From: Collinsella sp. UBA6357
GTDB lineage: Bacteria > Actinomycetota > Coriobacteriia > Coriobacteriales > Coriobacteriaceae
NCBI GenBank assembly: GCA_002437815.1
Contig: DJRP01000034.1
Location: forward strand, 114,757-178,756
Length of the DNA: 64,000 nt
Direction of reading: 5' to 3'
Shown here: positions 51,504 through 60,084 of the stretch, piece after piece
How the letters are laid out: every line of letters begins with the position of its first letter
Position numbering within the stretch: position 1 is the first letter of the stretch
Notes under the pieces: model-generated
Databases searched by the model: none
The model's input: the letters and a program-made list of their open reading frames with translations, nothing else
Told to the model about the DNA's origin: nothing
Position numbers and translations under genes: made by a program

Positions 51504-53021
51504 TTATGCCTTGGCGGCGTCGGCCTCCTTGGCGGCCTTGAGCTCCTCCTCGGTCATCTTGCCGGTGGTCAGCGGGGAGAGCGTGCACTTGTCCTGCTTC
51601 GCATACTCCTGGTTGCGCTTGATCATCTGCTTGCGATACCAAGCAAAGAGGGCAACGTAGACCACGATGGCAACGATGGAAGCGATGATCATGCCCATGT
51701 CGCCAGCGGCGCCCTTGCCGATAAAGAACGCGAGGAACTTCTCGACTGGGCCTTCCATGGTGGTCTGGGAGATCAGGCCGGTCACGCCGGCGGGGAAGGC
51801 GCCGACGGACTTAGCGGTGGCGGTCACGAAGCCGGCGACCAGGGTGCCGGCGCCCAGGAAGACGGGCAGCAGGATGGCGCCGATGACGACCATACGAATG
51901 ACGCGACCACGGGTGACGACGAGCAGGCAGGGCGTAAGGCCCATGGCGATGATGCCACCGAGCGGCAGCAGGCCGTTCCAGGTGCCCGTCGGGGAGAACG
52001 GGAAGGCGACGTTGGCGAGCAGCAGAGCCTCGCCGAGCATGACGGGGGCAAGGATGTTAGCAGCAGCCCAGACCTCGGCGCGACCGGCGATGAAGGGCCA
52101 GTCAAGACCGACGTTGAGGGTACGGCCCTTGAGCCACTTGCTGTTGTTAGCGAAGTCGGAGATGCCCTGGGACAGCGGCTCGACGGCGGCGATGAACCAG
52201 GAGCCGATCATCGAGAACAGCTCAAGGCAGGTTGCGGCGGTGAAGGCAAGCGTGCAGATCTGCTGCGGGGTCTGGTGCGAAAGCAGGCCGACGAAGACGC
52301 CCAGGTAGATGCCGATGGCAAACTTGGAGCCCCAGAAGCCGATCATGTTGTTGAGCTTGGCGGCGTCGAAGTCGTACTTGTCGAGCCACGGGAAGAGCTT
52401 GTCGATGACCTTGTTGAGGACCATGGCCAGCGGGCTCATCATGTAGTTCATGTGAGTGGTGGTCATGGGGTTCTCCTCGGGAGCACCCAGCAGGTCGTTG
52501 AACGTGGGCTTCATGAGGTCGGAGTTCATGATCTTCATGACGCCGACGAAGATGACGAGCAGCGTGGCAACGATGAGGTTGGCACCGAAGTAGATGCAGG
52601 CCAGGCCGACGAAGGCGAGGTGCCACACGTCGAAGATATCGACGTCGATGGTGTTGGTCTTAGCGAGCACGATCATCACGATGTTGACGATGACGAGCAC
52701 CATCAAGAAGTACAGCGTGTAGGGAGATCCCCAGGTGATGGTGGCGAGCGGCGCCCAACCCACATCGGTGACGGTCAGTTGCAGACCGGTGGACTCGACG
52801 AACGTCTTCATGGCGTCGGAGAATGCGGTGGTCAGAATGTTGATGATGGCGCCGATACCGGTGATGGCGATACCGAGCTTAAGGCCACCCTCGAGGGCCT
52901 TGGTAAATTTAACTTTGAAGAGTAGGGCGATGAGCGTCAAAACGATCGTCATCATAGGGGCTGCGCCGAGGTCGATCAGCGGCTGAAAGACGGCGTTTGC
53001 AAACCCGATTACTGCGTCCAT
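51504..53021 (-). CDS. gatC: PTS system galactitol-family EIIC component
   Basis: A 505-aa permease of the galactitol PTS class with about 12 helices. FANAVFQPLIDLGAAPMMTIVLTLIALLFKVKFTKALEGGLKLGIAITGIGAI is the typical N-terminus, and APVMLGEALLLANVAFPFSPTGTWNGLLPLGGIIAMGLTPCLLVVTRG the core. It is third in the minus-strand order EIIA-EIIB-EIIC, with hairpins before it. No galactitol-1-phosphate dehydrogenase is near while LacA/LacB are, so galactose is a likelier substrate (inference). Confidence 0.92.
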   Translation of the reverse strand: MDAVIGFANAVFQPLIDLGAAPMMTIVLTLIALLFKVKFTKALEGGLKLGIAITGIGAIINILTTAFSDAMKTFVESTGLQLTVTDVGWAPLATITWGSPYTLYFLMVLVIVNIVMIVLAKTNTIDVDIFDVWHLAFVGLACIYFGANLIVATLLVIFVGVMKIMNSDLMKPTFNDLLGAPEENPMTTTHMNYMMSPLAMVLNKVIDKLFPWLDKYDFDAAKLNNMIGFWGSKFAIGIYLGVFVGLLSHQTPQQICTLAFTAATCLELFSMIGSWFIAAVEPLSQGISDFANNSKWLKGRTLNVGLDWPFIAGRAEVWAAANILAPVMLGEALLLANVAFPFSPTGTWNGLLPLGGIIAMGLTPCLLVVTRGRVIRMVVIGAILLPVFLGAGTLVAGFVTATAKSVGAFPAGVTGLISQTTMEGPVEKFLAFFIGKGAAGDMGMIIASIVAIVVYVALFAWYRKQMIKRNQEYAKQDKCTLSPLTTGKMTEEELKAAKEADAAKA

Positions 53022-53075
53022 GTCTCCTTCTTTCCTGTGTATGAAAACCTTTTCCGTGCAGGTGCTTTATTAAAA

Positions 53076-53148
53076 GAGGGACCGCGCTCCCGGCGATCGC
53101 TGTCCCTCAAAAAGCCAATAGATTGAAGTCGCAAAATCGTTTTGCGAC
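53076..53148 (-). promoter_or_regulatory. Two hairpins between gatB and gatC
   Basis: GTCGCAAAA-TCG-TTTTGCGAC (53128-53148) is a perfect 9-bp hairpin just after the EIIB gene. GAGGGAC/GTCCCTC (53076-53082, 53102-53108) follows, with a TTTTAATAAAG tail on the minus strand. They may partially terminate or set the EIIB:EIIC ratio. Confidence 0.65.
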
Positions 53149-53163
53149 CGAAGATGGAAAAGC

Positions 53164-53469
53164 CTACTTGAGGCCCTTCTCCTTAATAATCGCCTCGATC
53201 TTGTCGTAGACCGGCTTAGCCATAGCAGGCATGCGGTAGAGGATCGGGCCGGCGTCGACGATCGGGGTCTTGACCTCAAAACCAAAGTCGGTCTTGGCGA
53301 TCTGAGCGAAGATGTCGTACTGCGAGAGCATCTCCTCGTTGACGTCCTTGATCATCACGGCGTCGCAGTGCAGATCGTAGCCGCGGCTTTTGAACTCGGA
53401 CTCGATGGCGTCCTTGATCTGGTGGCTGGAATTAACACCGGCGCCACAAGCAGCGAGAACCTTGATCAT
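53164..53469 (-). CDS. gatB: PTS system galactitol-family EIIB component
   Basis: A 101-aa EIIB. The N-terminal loop MIKVLAACGAGVNSS carries the phosphorylated Cys8, as in EIIB of the galactitol and lactose/ascorbate folds. The start at 53469 follows AAAGGA; a longer frame upstream has no ribosome site. It lies between the EIIA gene and EIIC on the minus strand. Confidence 0.92.
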   Translation of the reverse strand: MIKVLAACGAGVNSSHQIKDAIESEFKSRGYDLHCDAVMIKDVNEEMLSQYDIFAQIAKTDFGFEVKTPIVDAGPILYRMPAMAKPVYDKIEAIIKEKGLK

Positions 53470-53527
53470 GATGAAATCCTTTCTCTTTGCGGGATATCCC
53501 GCGATTACCTGATGTAGATGCGCTCTG

Positions 53528-54019
53528 TTAGTCGCTGGGGAAGTTCTTGACGAGGAACTCGTAGATCTCATGGGCGTCGGTCATAGAGAACAGCTCCTTG
53601 ACGCGCTCGGTTCCCAGGCCGTTGACGAAGTCCATGATCTTGGCGAGGATGCCCACCTGGGCCTCTTTGCTATCGTTGAGGATCATGAAAAGAAACGACA
53701 CGGGAAACGTCTGCGACGGATCGATCATGGAGTGCCACTCGACGGGGTTCACCAACTTGATGGGAACGATACGACGCGTGTTGACGAACTCGACCTCGGT
53801 GTGAGGGACGGCAAAGCTCGGAAGCTCGGGATCGACGACCGACATATCCATGCCGGTCGGGTAGCCCTTTTCGCGCTCGATGATGTTCTCGAGAAACGCG
53901 GGAGCAACGTAATCGTTAAGCTGAAGGCGATTGGCTACATCGGTGAAGACCTCCGCCTGCGTCTTTCGATCGATGACAAACACGGTGTCTTCGAAAAAGA
54001 ATTCGCTCTTCTCAGACAT
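53528..54019 (-). CDS. gatA: PTS system galactitol-family EIIA component
   Basis: A 163-aa EIIA of the fructose/galactitol (type 2) fold. The phosphorylated His is in LPSFAVPHTEVEFV; ENIIEREKGYPTGMDM precedes it, as in relatives. It is first in the minus-strand operon, divergent from a DeoR regulator. It ends EFLVKNFPSD, 58 bases before the EIIB start. Confidence 0.92.
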   Translation of the reverse strand: MSEKSEFFFEDTVFVIDRKTQAEVFTDVANRLQLNDYVAPAFLENIIEREKGYPTGMDMSVVDPELPSFAVPHTEVEFVNTRRIVPIKLVNPVEWHSMIDPSQTFPVSFLFMILNDSKEAQVGILAKIMDFVNGLGTERVKELFSMTDAHEIYEFLVKNFPSD

Positions 54020-54407
54020 GTTCTGGTGTTCCTTTCATCCCGTTCCGTTGACCATGTGAACGTTCGTAAATGTTCGCTTTTGTTGCCATATTTGTACAAC
54101 CTGTGAACAGACGTGTAAATAGTCAAATTTTTACGCTTCGAATGTCGAGGGATGTGTTTGATTTTGTTTGTTATTGCAAGATAGCATGATATAGCTGCGA
54201 CTTTATATCATCTTTATGGGTTTTGTTGCGCAGGTTTGTCACATGAGTTTTTTGAACCGATCGGGCATTGGCGCCGTTCACCCCGCATATTCGACCGTTC
54301 GCCGGTGGTGTGAACGTAGTTGTTCGTTACTGTTTGAGATCACTATGTTCAAACATAGTTCAGGTATAGTGAAAACAACTTGAATGTAGGGTATGGAGGA
54401 ACTAGCG
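54020..54407. promoter_or_regulatory. Divergent gatA / deoR control region
   Basis: 388 bases, AT-rich in the middle. It contains repeated GTTCA/TGAAC elements: GAACGTTCGTAAATGTTCG near 54059, GTGTGAACGTAGTTGTTCG near 54309, and the palindrome ACTATGT-TCAA-ACATAGT at 54342-54359. GACCGTTC at 54293 matches boxes upstream of lacA and the aga PTS. These are candidate DeoR sites; GGTATAGTG at about 54363-54371 may be the -10 of deoR. Confidence 0.55.
54342..54359. promoter_or_regulatory. Palindromic operator candidate before the DeoR gene
   Basis: ACTATGT-TCAA-ACATAGT has perfect 7-bp arms and lies just before a likely -10 (TATAGT), 49 bases upstream of the regulator's start, consistent with autoregulation. 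Confidence 0.55.
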
Positions 54408-55172
54408 ATGATCAAGGCAGAGCGTCAAGACCGGGTGCGCCAGCTGCTTGAAGAGCAGGGCACGGTGTCGGTCAAGGAGATCTCCGACGAGCTGGGCGTG
54501 TCCGACATGACGATTCGCCGCGATCTTGAAGAGCTGGCCGCGCTCGGCGAGATCGAGCGTGTGCACGGTGGCGCCCGTAGCGCTCAGGGCCGTTCGCGCT
54601 CGATGCTCCGCCACGAGTACAGCCATTCCGAGAAACGCTCAAAGCATGCAGGCGAGAAGTTGCAGATTGCGCAAAAGGCCGTCTCGCTCATCGAGGAAGA
54701 TTCGACGGTCTTTTTGGGTACCGGCACTACCGTCGAGCAGATGGCGAGCATCTTGCCGGCGTTTCACCTGCGTATTATCACTAACTCGCTTTCGGTGTTC
54801 AATTTGCTCGAGAACCGTGAGGACTGCGAGCTGTGCCTGGTGGGCGGCATGTATCGACGCCGTACCGCTGCCTTTGTGGGGCCCACTGCCGAGGACACAC
54901 TGCGTGCCATCGGCATCGACGCCGCCTTTATCGGTGCAAACGGCGTTTTGGATAATGACGTCTCGACGTCCAACATGGACGAGGGACGCATCCAGCAGCT
55001 TGCTTTTAGCAAGGCTGACGCGCGCTACCTGATCGTCGACAGCAGCAAGATCGGCAAGCGTGATTTCTACACGTTCTATCATCTGGACGATCTGGATGCC
55101 GTGGTGTGTGAGCCCGATATCACGGACGAAGCAAAGGGCGCTATCGAGGATTACACCCGCGTCATCTGCTAA
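54408..55172 (+). CDS. DeoR-family regulator of the galactose/tagatose module
   Basis: A 254-aa DeoR repressor. The N-terminal helix-turn-helix (RQDRVRQLLEEQGTVSVKEISDELGVSDMTIRRDLEELAALGEIERVHGGAR) is canonical. The C-terminal DeoRC ligand domain includes DSTVFLGTGTTVEQMASIL and GANGVLDNDVSTSN. LacR of this family responds to tagatose-6-phosphate. It lies between gatA (divergent) and lacAB, so control of both is likely. ATG 54408 is chosen because GGAGGA is 7 bases upstream; ATG 54393 is an alternative. Confidence 0.9.
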   Translation: MIKAERQDRVRQLLEEQGTVSVKEISDELGVSDMTIRRDLEELAALGEIERVHGGARSAQGRSRSMLRHEYSHSEKRSKHAGEKLQIAQKAVSLIEEDSTVFLGTGTTVEQMASILPAFHLRIITNSLSVFNLLENREDCELCLVGGMYRRRTAAFVGPTAEDTLRAIGIDAAFIGANGVLDNDVSTSNMDEGRIQQLAFSKADARYLIVDSSKIGKRDFYTFYHLDDLDAVVCEPDITDEAKGAIEDYTRVIC

Positions 55173-55697
55173 TTTCTTTTTTGAAGGTTGAATTGTGGCC
55201 TTGCTACACGTTATGTGTAGGTTAATGCGGATCCGTCGAGTATATAAGATATTGGCAACTTATTTACCTGCGGTTTCTTGCTGTGATAATCCCTGTTATC
55301 CGACAAGGGCCCGTATAACCTACACATAACGTAAAGCATGGCGCGGATGGCGGTAAAAAACCGGGCCCGCGACCGAATCAATGGCCACTCCACAACGGCG
55401 GATTCGATGCATCGCGTCCGGGCATACGCTCTGCTGAATTGACGATGATAACGTTAACACTCGCACAAAAGTTCACACGTATCGCAAGCGATCAATGGCC
55501 CGAACGGTCGTTTTTGAACGATGAACGGTATTCGCGCAGAAAAGAACAAAAAAGAACAAATACATCTGGTAAGAAATGTTCGGATGTGTTCTAATAAGTT
55601 CAACAAGCGGAGACTGCAAGCCAAAAGCCCGGCATAGCGAACAGTTCCGCCCAAACACGTAATGTATGCGCGCAAACGCGCTAATGAGGAGGATGTC
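55173..55697. other. Intergenic region deoR/lacA
   Basis: 525 bases. It begins with the 125-bp repeat element (55208-55332). The remainder before lacA is AT-rich with GAACGGTCGTTTTTGAACG near 55500 and several GAACA/TGTTC boxes (about 55545-55605), which may be DeoR or activator sites. lacA has GAGGAGG before its ATG. Confidence 0.5.
55208..55332. repeat. 125-bp inverted-repeat element (ACGTTATGTGTAGGTT family), copy 1
   Basis: ACGTTATGTGTAGGTT (55208-55223) faces its perfect inverse (55317-55332). ACCTGCGGTTTC at 55266-55277 is near the centre. Length and ends equal those of copy 2 at 60085-60209, while the interiors differ. Confidence 0.88.
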
Positions 55698-56126
55698 ATG
55701 AGGGTTGTTATCGCTTCCGATGCAGACGGCATGCCGATGAAGGAGTCCATCAAGGAGATGCTTATCGCCGATGGTCACGAGGTCGTCGATTATTCCGAGA
55801 CTCCTGCCGCCGATTTCGTCGAGTCCGCGACCGCCGTCGCCACCGACCTGCTCGAGCATAAAGACTCCCAGGGTTTCGCTTTCGATAAGTACGGTGTCGG
55901 TTCCTATATGGCGGCTGTCAAGATGAAGGGCATGGTCGTCGCCAATATCTCCGACGAGCGCTCCGCCTACATGACCCGCGAGCACAACGGTTCGCGCATG
56001 GTCACCATGGGCCCGGGTGTCGTCGGCACCGAGGTCGCCAAGAAGATCGCCCGTGAGTTCCTGCGCGCGAAGTACGCCGGCGGCCGTCACCAGATCCGCG
56101 TCGACATGCTCAACAAGATGGCCTAG
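55698..56126 (+). CDS. lacA: Galactose-6-phosphate isomerase subunit LacA (RpiB fold)
   Basis: A 142-aa RpiB/LacAB-fold protein. With LacB it converts galactose-6-phosphate to tagatose-6-phosphate. MRVVIASDADGMPMKESIKEMLIADGHEVVDYSE opens it, and NISDERSAYMTREHNGSRMVTMGPGVVG is the conserved middle. The catalytic Cys loop of RpiB (GTGIG) is absent here, as in LacA, which relies on LacB. The paired lacB follows by 64 bases. GAGGAGG precedes ATG 55698. Confidence 0.9.
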   Translation: MRVVIASDADGMPMKESIKEMLIADGHEVVDYSETPAADFVESATAVATDLLEHKDSQGFAFDKYGVGSYMAAVKMKGMVVANISDERSAYMTREHNGSRMVTMGPGVVGTEVAKKIAREFLRAKYAGGRHQIRVDMLNKMA

Positions 56127-56190
56127 ATAAGCGCCACCGAGAACCCGAACTTCTATCTCAACTTTGATTTCAGATGAAAGGAATTGTCTG

Positions 56191-56715
56191 ATGAAGAAGA
56201 CCATCGCAATCGGTTGCGACCATATCGTTACGGACGAGAAGATCTATCTCGCCGACCGTCTTGAGCAGGCTGGCTATAAGGTGCTCGACTGCGGCACCTA
56301 CAGCCACACCCGCACCCACTATCCTATCTATGGCAAGCGCGTCGGCGAGGCTGTCGCCTCCGGCAAGGCCGACTTCGGTGTTGCGCTCTGCGGCACCGGC
56401 ATCGGCATCACCAACGCCGTCAATAAGGTCCCCGGTGCCCGTTGCGCCCTCGTTCGCGACATGACCTCCGCGCTCTATGCCCGTCGCGAGCTCGACGCCA
56501 ACATCGTGGGTTTCGGCGGCAAGATCACCGGTGAGTTCCTCATGGCTGACATCATGCTCGCCTTTCTCGAGGAGCCCTACGAGAAGACCCCCGAGCACGA
56601 TGCCATGATCGCCAAGATCGACGCCCTCAACAAGGCCGATGCCGAGGCTCAGGCCGATCCGCACTTCTTCGACGAGTTCCTGGAGAAGTGGGACCGCGGC
56701 GAGTATCACGACTAG
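56191..56715 (+). CDS. lacB: Galactose-6-phosphate isomerase subunit LacB
   Basis: A 174-aa catalytic partner of Lac[49 protein letters not shown] carries the substrate-binding residues. [32 protein letters not shown] holds the catalytic Cys and GTGIG phosphate loop, followed by [27 protein letters not shown] precedes ATG 56191. It ends with a short hairpin (56744-56771). Confidence 0.93.
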   Translation: MKKTIAIGCDHIVTDEKIYLADRLEQAGYKVLDCGTYSHTRTHYPIYGKRVGEAVASGKADFGVALCGTGIGITNAVNKVPGARCALVRDMTSALYARRELDANIVGFGGKITGEFLMADIMLAFLEEPYEKTPEHDAMIAKIDALNKADAEAQADPHFFDEFLEKWDRGEYHD

Positions 56716-56743
56716 TTTGGTTCCGTTGTTCTAACGAACGGCG

Positions 56744-56771
56744 GACCGGTCTACGCTACTGGTCTGTTTCT
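56744..56771 (+). terminator. Probable terminator after lacB
   Basis: GACCGGT (56744-56750) pairs with ACTGGTC (56758-56764), with one mismatch, followed by TGTTTCTTTT. Confidence 0.6.
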
Positions 56772-56884
56772 TTTAGTTTCCCTTTTGGCCTCGGCGTGCC
56801 TGTACGCGCATGACGGTCGTTTAGCGGCTCGTGCTACAGTCCCCGTAGTGCGAGCCGTTCTTTTATCGAAAGGTTTCAGGTCTT

Positions 56885-57766
56885 ATGGAATACGTTCTCG
56901 ATAACGGTCAGATTTCCGTCACGCTTGCCACGGCGGGCGGGTCGTTCACCTCGATCAAGGCGGGCGGGCGCGAGTACCTGTGGCAGGGCGATCCTGCGGT
57001 GTGGTCGGGCCAGGCACCGATCTGCTTTCCCATTTGCGGTGGTCTGCGCGACGGCCGTGCGATGACGCGTGCCGGCCACGAGGTCAACCTCGCGCGTCAC
57101 GGCTTCGCCCGCAAGCAGGAGTGGAAGCTCGAAGAGCAGAGCGAGAACATGATCGCGCTGAGCCTTTCCTCCGCTGATCATGCCGAGCTGCTCGAGCAGT
57201 ACCCCTATCCCTTCAAGATTGTGGCTCGCTATACGCTCGACGGTGCCGCGGTCAAGGTTTCCTACGAGGTGACCGACGCGGGCACCGAGGACATGCCGTT
57301 CTTTGTGGGCGGCCATCCGGCGTTCAAGTGCCCGATCGACGAGGGGGAGGCCTACAGCGACTACGAACTGCGCTTCGAGAAGCCAGAGGCGGCCGAACTT
57401 TGCTGCGCCGTTCCCTCGACCGGCCTTATCGATGTCGAGAACCGGAGCGCCAACCCCATGGTTGGCCAGACGCTACCGCTCACCCATGGGCTCTTCGACT
57501 TTGCCGAGACCATCTTCGATGTGCTCGAGAGCCGCGTGGTTACGCTTTCCAAGAAGGGCGAGGACAAGGGCGTGCGCCTGAGCTTCCCCGACATGCCCTA
57601 TCTGATCGTGTGGGGCAAACCCGAAGGCGATTTTGTGGCCGTGGAGCCCTGGGGCGGTCTTTCGACCTGCTCCGATGAGGACGACATGCTCGAGCACAAG
57701 CGCGGCTGTCTGACCGCCCGCCCGGGCGAGACTGTCGCCCGCGGCTTTGAGATCGAGATCCTTTAG
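56885..57766 (+). CDS. lacX: Aldose 1-epimerase family protein, LacX-like
   Basis: A 293-aa galactose-mutarotase-fold protein of the LacX/YeaD type. GGSFTSIKAGGREYLWQGDPAVWSGQAPICFPICGGLRDGRA and LARHGFARKQEW are characteristic. The catalytic His is in VGGHPAFKCPI, and the acid/base Glu in VAVEPWGGLST. LacX accompanies tagatose-6-phosphate genes in lactic acid bacteria, and the context here (lacB before, lacC after) is the same. It is distinct from galM at 50243. GAAAGG lies upstream. Confidence 0.88.
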   Translation: MEYVLDNGQISVTLATAGGSFTSIKAGGREYLWQGDPAVWSGQAPICFPICGGLRDGRAMTRAGHEVNLARHGFARKQEWKLEEQSENMIALSLSSADHAELLEQYPYPFKIVARYTLDGAAVKVSYEVTDAGTEDMPFFVGGHPAFKCPIDEGEAYSDYELRFEKPEAAELCCAVPSTGLIDVENRSANPMVGQTLPLTHGLFDFAETIFDVLESRVVTLSKKGEDKGVRLSFPDMPYLIVWGKPEGDFVAVEPWGGLSTCSDEDDMLEHKRGCLTARPGETVARGFEIEIL

Positions 57767-57828
57767 CCGCTCCCTTATAGTTTTTACCATCGGGGTCGTA
57801 CCGTGTGGCCCCGGGACAGGAGATGAAG

Positions 57829-58764
57829 ATGATCCTCACCGTTACGATGAACCCTTCCGTGGATACGCGCTATCAGCTCGATAAGCTCATCATCGACGAC
57901 GTCAACCGCGTGACGCCCGAGAAGACGGCCGGTGGCAAGGGCCTCAACGTGAGCCGCGTGCTGCTCCAGCTGGGCGACGACGTGGTGGCGACCGGTCTTT
58001 TGGGCGGCCACATGGGCGCCTACATGGCCGAGCTCATGGACGCCGACGGGGTTAAGAACGATTTTGTGCCCATTAAGGGCGAGACCCGCATCTGTCTCAA
58101 TATCCTGCATGAGGGCAACCAGACCGAGCTGCTCGAGAGCGGTCCTCAGATCGCGCCCGAGGAGCTCGAGGCCTTCACGGCCAAGTTTGCCGAGCTCGCC
58201 GGCAAGGCCGACGTCGTGACGCTCTCCGGCTCGCTGCCGCGCGGCGTTGATGCCGGCTATTATGCCGAGCTGGTGAAGATCGCCACCAAGGCCGGCGCCA
58301 AGGTCCTGCTCGACACTTCGGGTGCTTCGCTCGACGCGGCGCTCGCCTCCGACGTCAAGCCCGAGCTCGTCAAGCCCAACCTTACCGAGATCAACGGCCT
58401 TCTGGGCACGAGTTTCACGACCGATGATGTTGACGCCCTGCGCGAGGCCCTAGCTGCCGATGCGCGTTTTGCCGACATTCCCTGGGTCGTTGTATCCATG
58501 GGCGCCGCCGGTTCCGTGGGCTTCCACAACGGTCGCGCCTTCCGTGCCGTGACGCCTAACATCCCGGCCGTCAACGCCACCGGCTCGGGTGACTCGACCA
58601 TCGCCGGCTTCGCACATGCCATCGCCGCCGACGCCGATGACGTCACGGTGCTCAAGACCGCCAACACCTGCGGTAAGCTCAATGCCATGGATCCCAAGAC
58701 CGGCCATCTGGTCATCGAGAAGTGGGACGAGGTTTACAACGCCGTCGAGGTCACTGAACTGTAA
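57829..58764 (+). CDS. lacC: Tagatose-6-phosphate kinase (PfkB family)
   Basis: Phosphorylates tagatose-6-phosphate to tagatose-1,6-bisphosphate. The 311-aa PfkB-family protein begins MILTVTMNPSVDTRYQL. It has GGKGLNVSRVLLQLG (PfkB signature 1), VTLSGSLPRG, KPNLTEINGLLG, and NATGSGDSTIAGFAHA (signature 2 with the catalytic Asp). 1-Phosphofructokinase is the close alternative, but the lac/gat neighbours favour LacC. ATG 57829 is chosen for spacing from AGGAG; ATG 57823 directly abuts it. Confidence 0.9.
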   Translation: MILTVTMNPSVDTRYQLDKLIIDDVNRVTPEKTAGGKGLNVSRVLLQLGDDVVATGLLGGHMGAYMAELMDADGVKNDFVPIKGETRICLNILHEGNQTELLESGPQIAPEELEAFTAKFAELAGKADVVTLSGSLPRGVDAGYYAELVKIATKAGAKVLLDTSGASLDAALASDVKPELVKPNLTEINGLLGTSFTTDDVDALREALAADARFADIPWVVVSMGAAGSVGFHNGRAFRAVTPNIPAVNATGSGDSTIAGFAHAIAADADDVTVLKTANTCGKLNAMDPKTGHLVIEKWDEVYNAVEVTEL

Positions 58765-58791
58765 GCAGTAACATATACTGTTAGCGATTGT

Positions 58792-58829
58792 TGGGACGCT
58801 TTGCCCGGAGCAAGGTGTCCCATTTTTTG
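58792..58829 (+). terminator. Terminator of lacC
   Basis: TGGGAC-G-CTTTGC pairs with GCAAGG-TGTCCCA around CCGGA, followed by six T. Confidence 0.85.
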
Positions 58830-58848
58830 TATGCGAGATAGGAGCACC

Positions 58849-60009
58849 ATGGAGATCACCAAGGATATCCGCTACATCGGCGTCAACGACCACGACATCG
58901 ATCTGTTCGAGGGGCAGTACGACGTGTCCGAGAATGGCATGGCGTACAACAGTTATGCCATCTTAGGTGAGAAGATCGCCGTTATGGACTCGGTTGATGC
59001 GAACTTCGTAGACGAGTGGCTCGGCAACCTCGAGGGTGTACTCGAGGGCCGCACTCCCGACTATCTGGTCGTTCATCACATGGAGCCCGACCACTCCGCC
59101 GGTATTGCCGTCTTCATGGAGCGCTATCCGCAGGCACAGATCGTGGCAAGCATGGGCGCTTTCCGCATGATGGTCAATTATTTCGGTACCGACTACCCCG
59201 AGCGCAAGATCGTCGTCAAGGACGGCAGCGAGCTCGACCTGGGCGACCATGCCCTGACGTTTGTGAGCGCGCCCAATGTCCATTGGCCCGAGGTTATGTT
59301 CTCCTATGACGCTGCTGACAAGGTGTTGTTCTCGGCCGACGGCTTTGGCAAGTTTGGCGCCAACGACATCGAGGATCCGGAAGGGTGGGCCTGCGAGGCG
59401 CGCCGCTACTACTTTGGCATCGTGGGCAAGTTCGGTAAGAACGTGCAGGCGGCGCTCAAGAAGGCTGCCGGTCTCGACATCCAGATCATCTGCCCGCTCC
59501 ATGGCCCCGTGCTCAAGGAGAACTTGGGCTACTACCTCGATACCTACAACACTTGGTCGAGCTATGAGCCCGAGGATCAGGGCGTGACGATCGCCTATGC
59601 GAGCGTCTACGGCCACGTCAAGCAGGCCGCCGAGGAGCTCGCGGTGGCGCTGCGCGAGCGCGGGCAGGAGGTGTCACTGTTCGACCTGGCGCGCGACGAC
59701 ATGGCAGAGGCCGTCGAGGACGCGTTCCGCTATGATCGCCTGGTGCTCGCCAGTATCACCTATCAGGGCGATATCTTCCCGTTCATGAGCACGTTCATCC
59801 ATACGCTTGCCGAGCACGCCTATCAGAACCGCACCGTCGCGCTCATCGAGGGCGCGAGCTGGGCTCCTGCTGCCGCTAAAGTCATGACCAAGCAGCTCGA
59901 GGAGATGAAGGACATCACCCTGGCCCAGAACAAGGTCACCGTTATGGGTGCGCTTGATGACGCATCGCGCTCGCAGATCGCGACCCTCGCGGACGAACTG
60001 GCTAAATAA
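58849..60009 (+). CDS. fprA: Flavodiiron protein (FprA-type oxygen/NO reductase)
   Basis: A 386-aa flavodiiron enzyme that reduces O2 to water (or NO to N2O) in anaerobes. The metallo-beta-lactamase-like domain (about 1-250) has the diiron motif H77-x-E79-x-D81-H82 and further ligands in APNVHWPEVM, FSADGFGKFG and CPLHGPV. The flavodoxin domain (about 255-386) begins VTIAYASVYGHVKQAAEEL for FMN binding. It starts just after the lacC terminator, so it has its own promoter, and is followed by a strong terminator. Its place among tagatose genes is unexpected. Confidence 0.93.
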   Translation: MEITKDIRYIGVNDHDIDLFEGQYDVSENGMAYNSYAILGEKIAVMDSVDANFVDEWLGNLEGVLEGRTPDYLVVHHMEPDHSAGIAVFMERYPQAQIVASMGAFRMMVNYFGTDYPERKIVVKDGSELDLGDHALTFVSAPNVHWPEVMFSYDAADKVLFSADGFGKFGANDIEDPEGWACEARRYYFGIVGKFGKNVQAALKKAAGLDIQIICPLHGPVLKENLGYYLDTYNTWSSYEPEDQGVTIAYASVYGHVKQAAEELAVALRERGQEVSLFDLARDDMAEAVEDAFRYDRLVLASITYQGDIFPFMSTFIHTLAEHAYQNRTVALIEGASWAPAAAKVMTKQLEEMKDITLAQNKVTVMGALDDASRSQIATLADELAK

Positions 60010-60038
60010 CCCGTGCGGACGGGTATCGAGAGCCCGAG

Positions 60039-60075
60039 ACGGGCGGCAAACGTTCGGTTTGCCGCCCGTTTTTTA
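60039..60075 (+). terminator. Terminator of fprA
   Basis: ACGGGCGGCAAAC (60039-60051) pairs perfectly with GTTTGCCGCCCGT (60057-60069), followed by six T. Confidence 0.95.
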
Positions 60076-60084
60076 TCCTCACAC

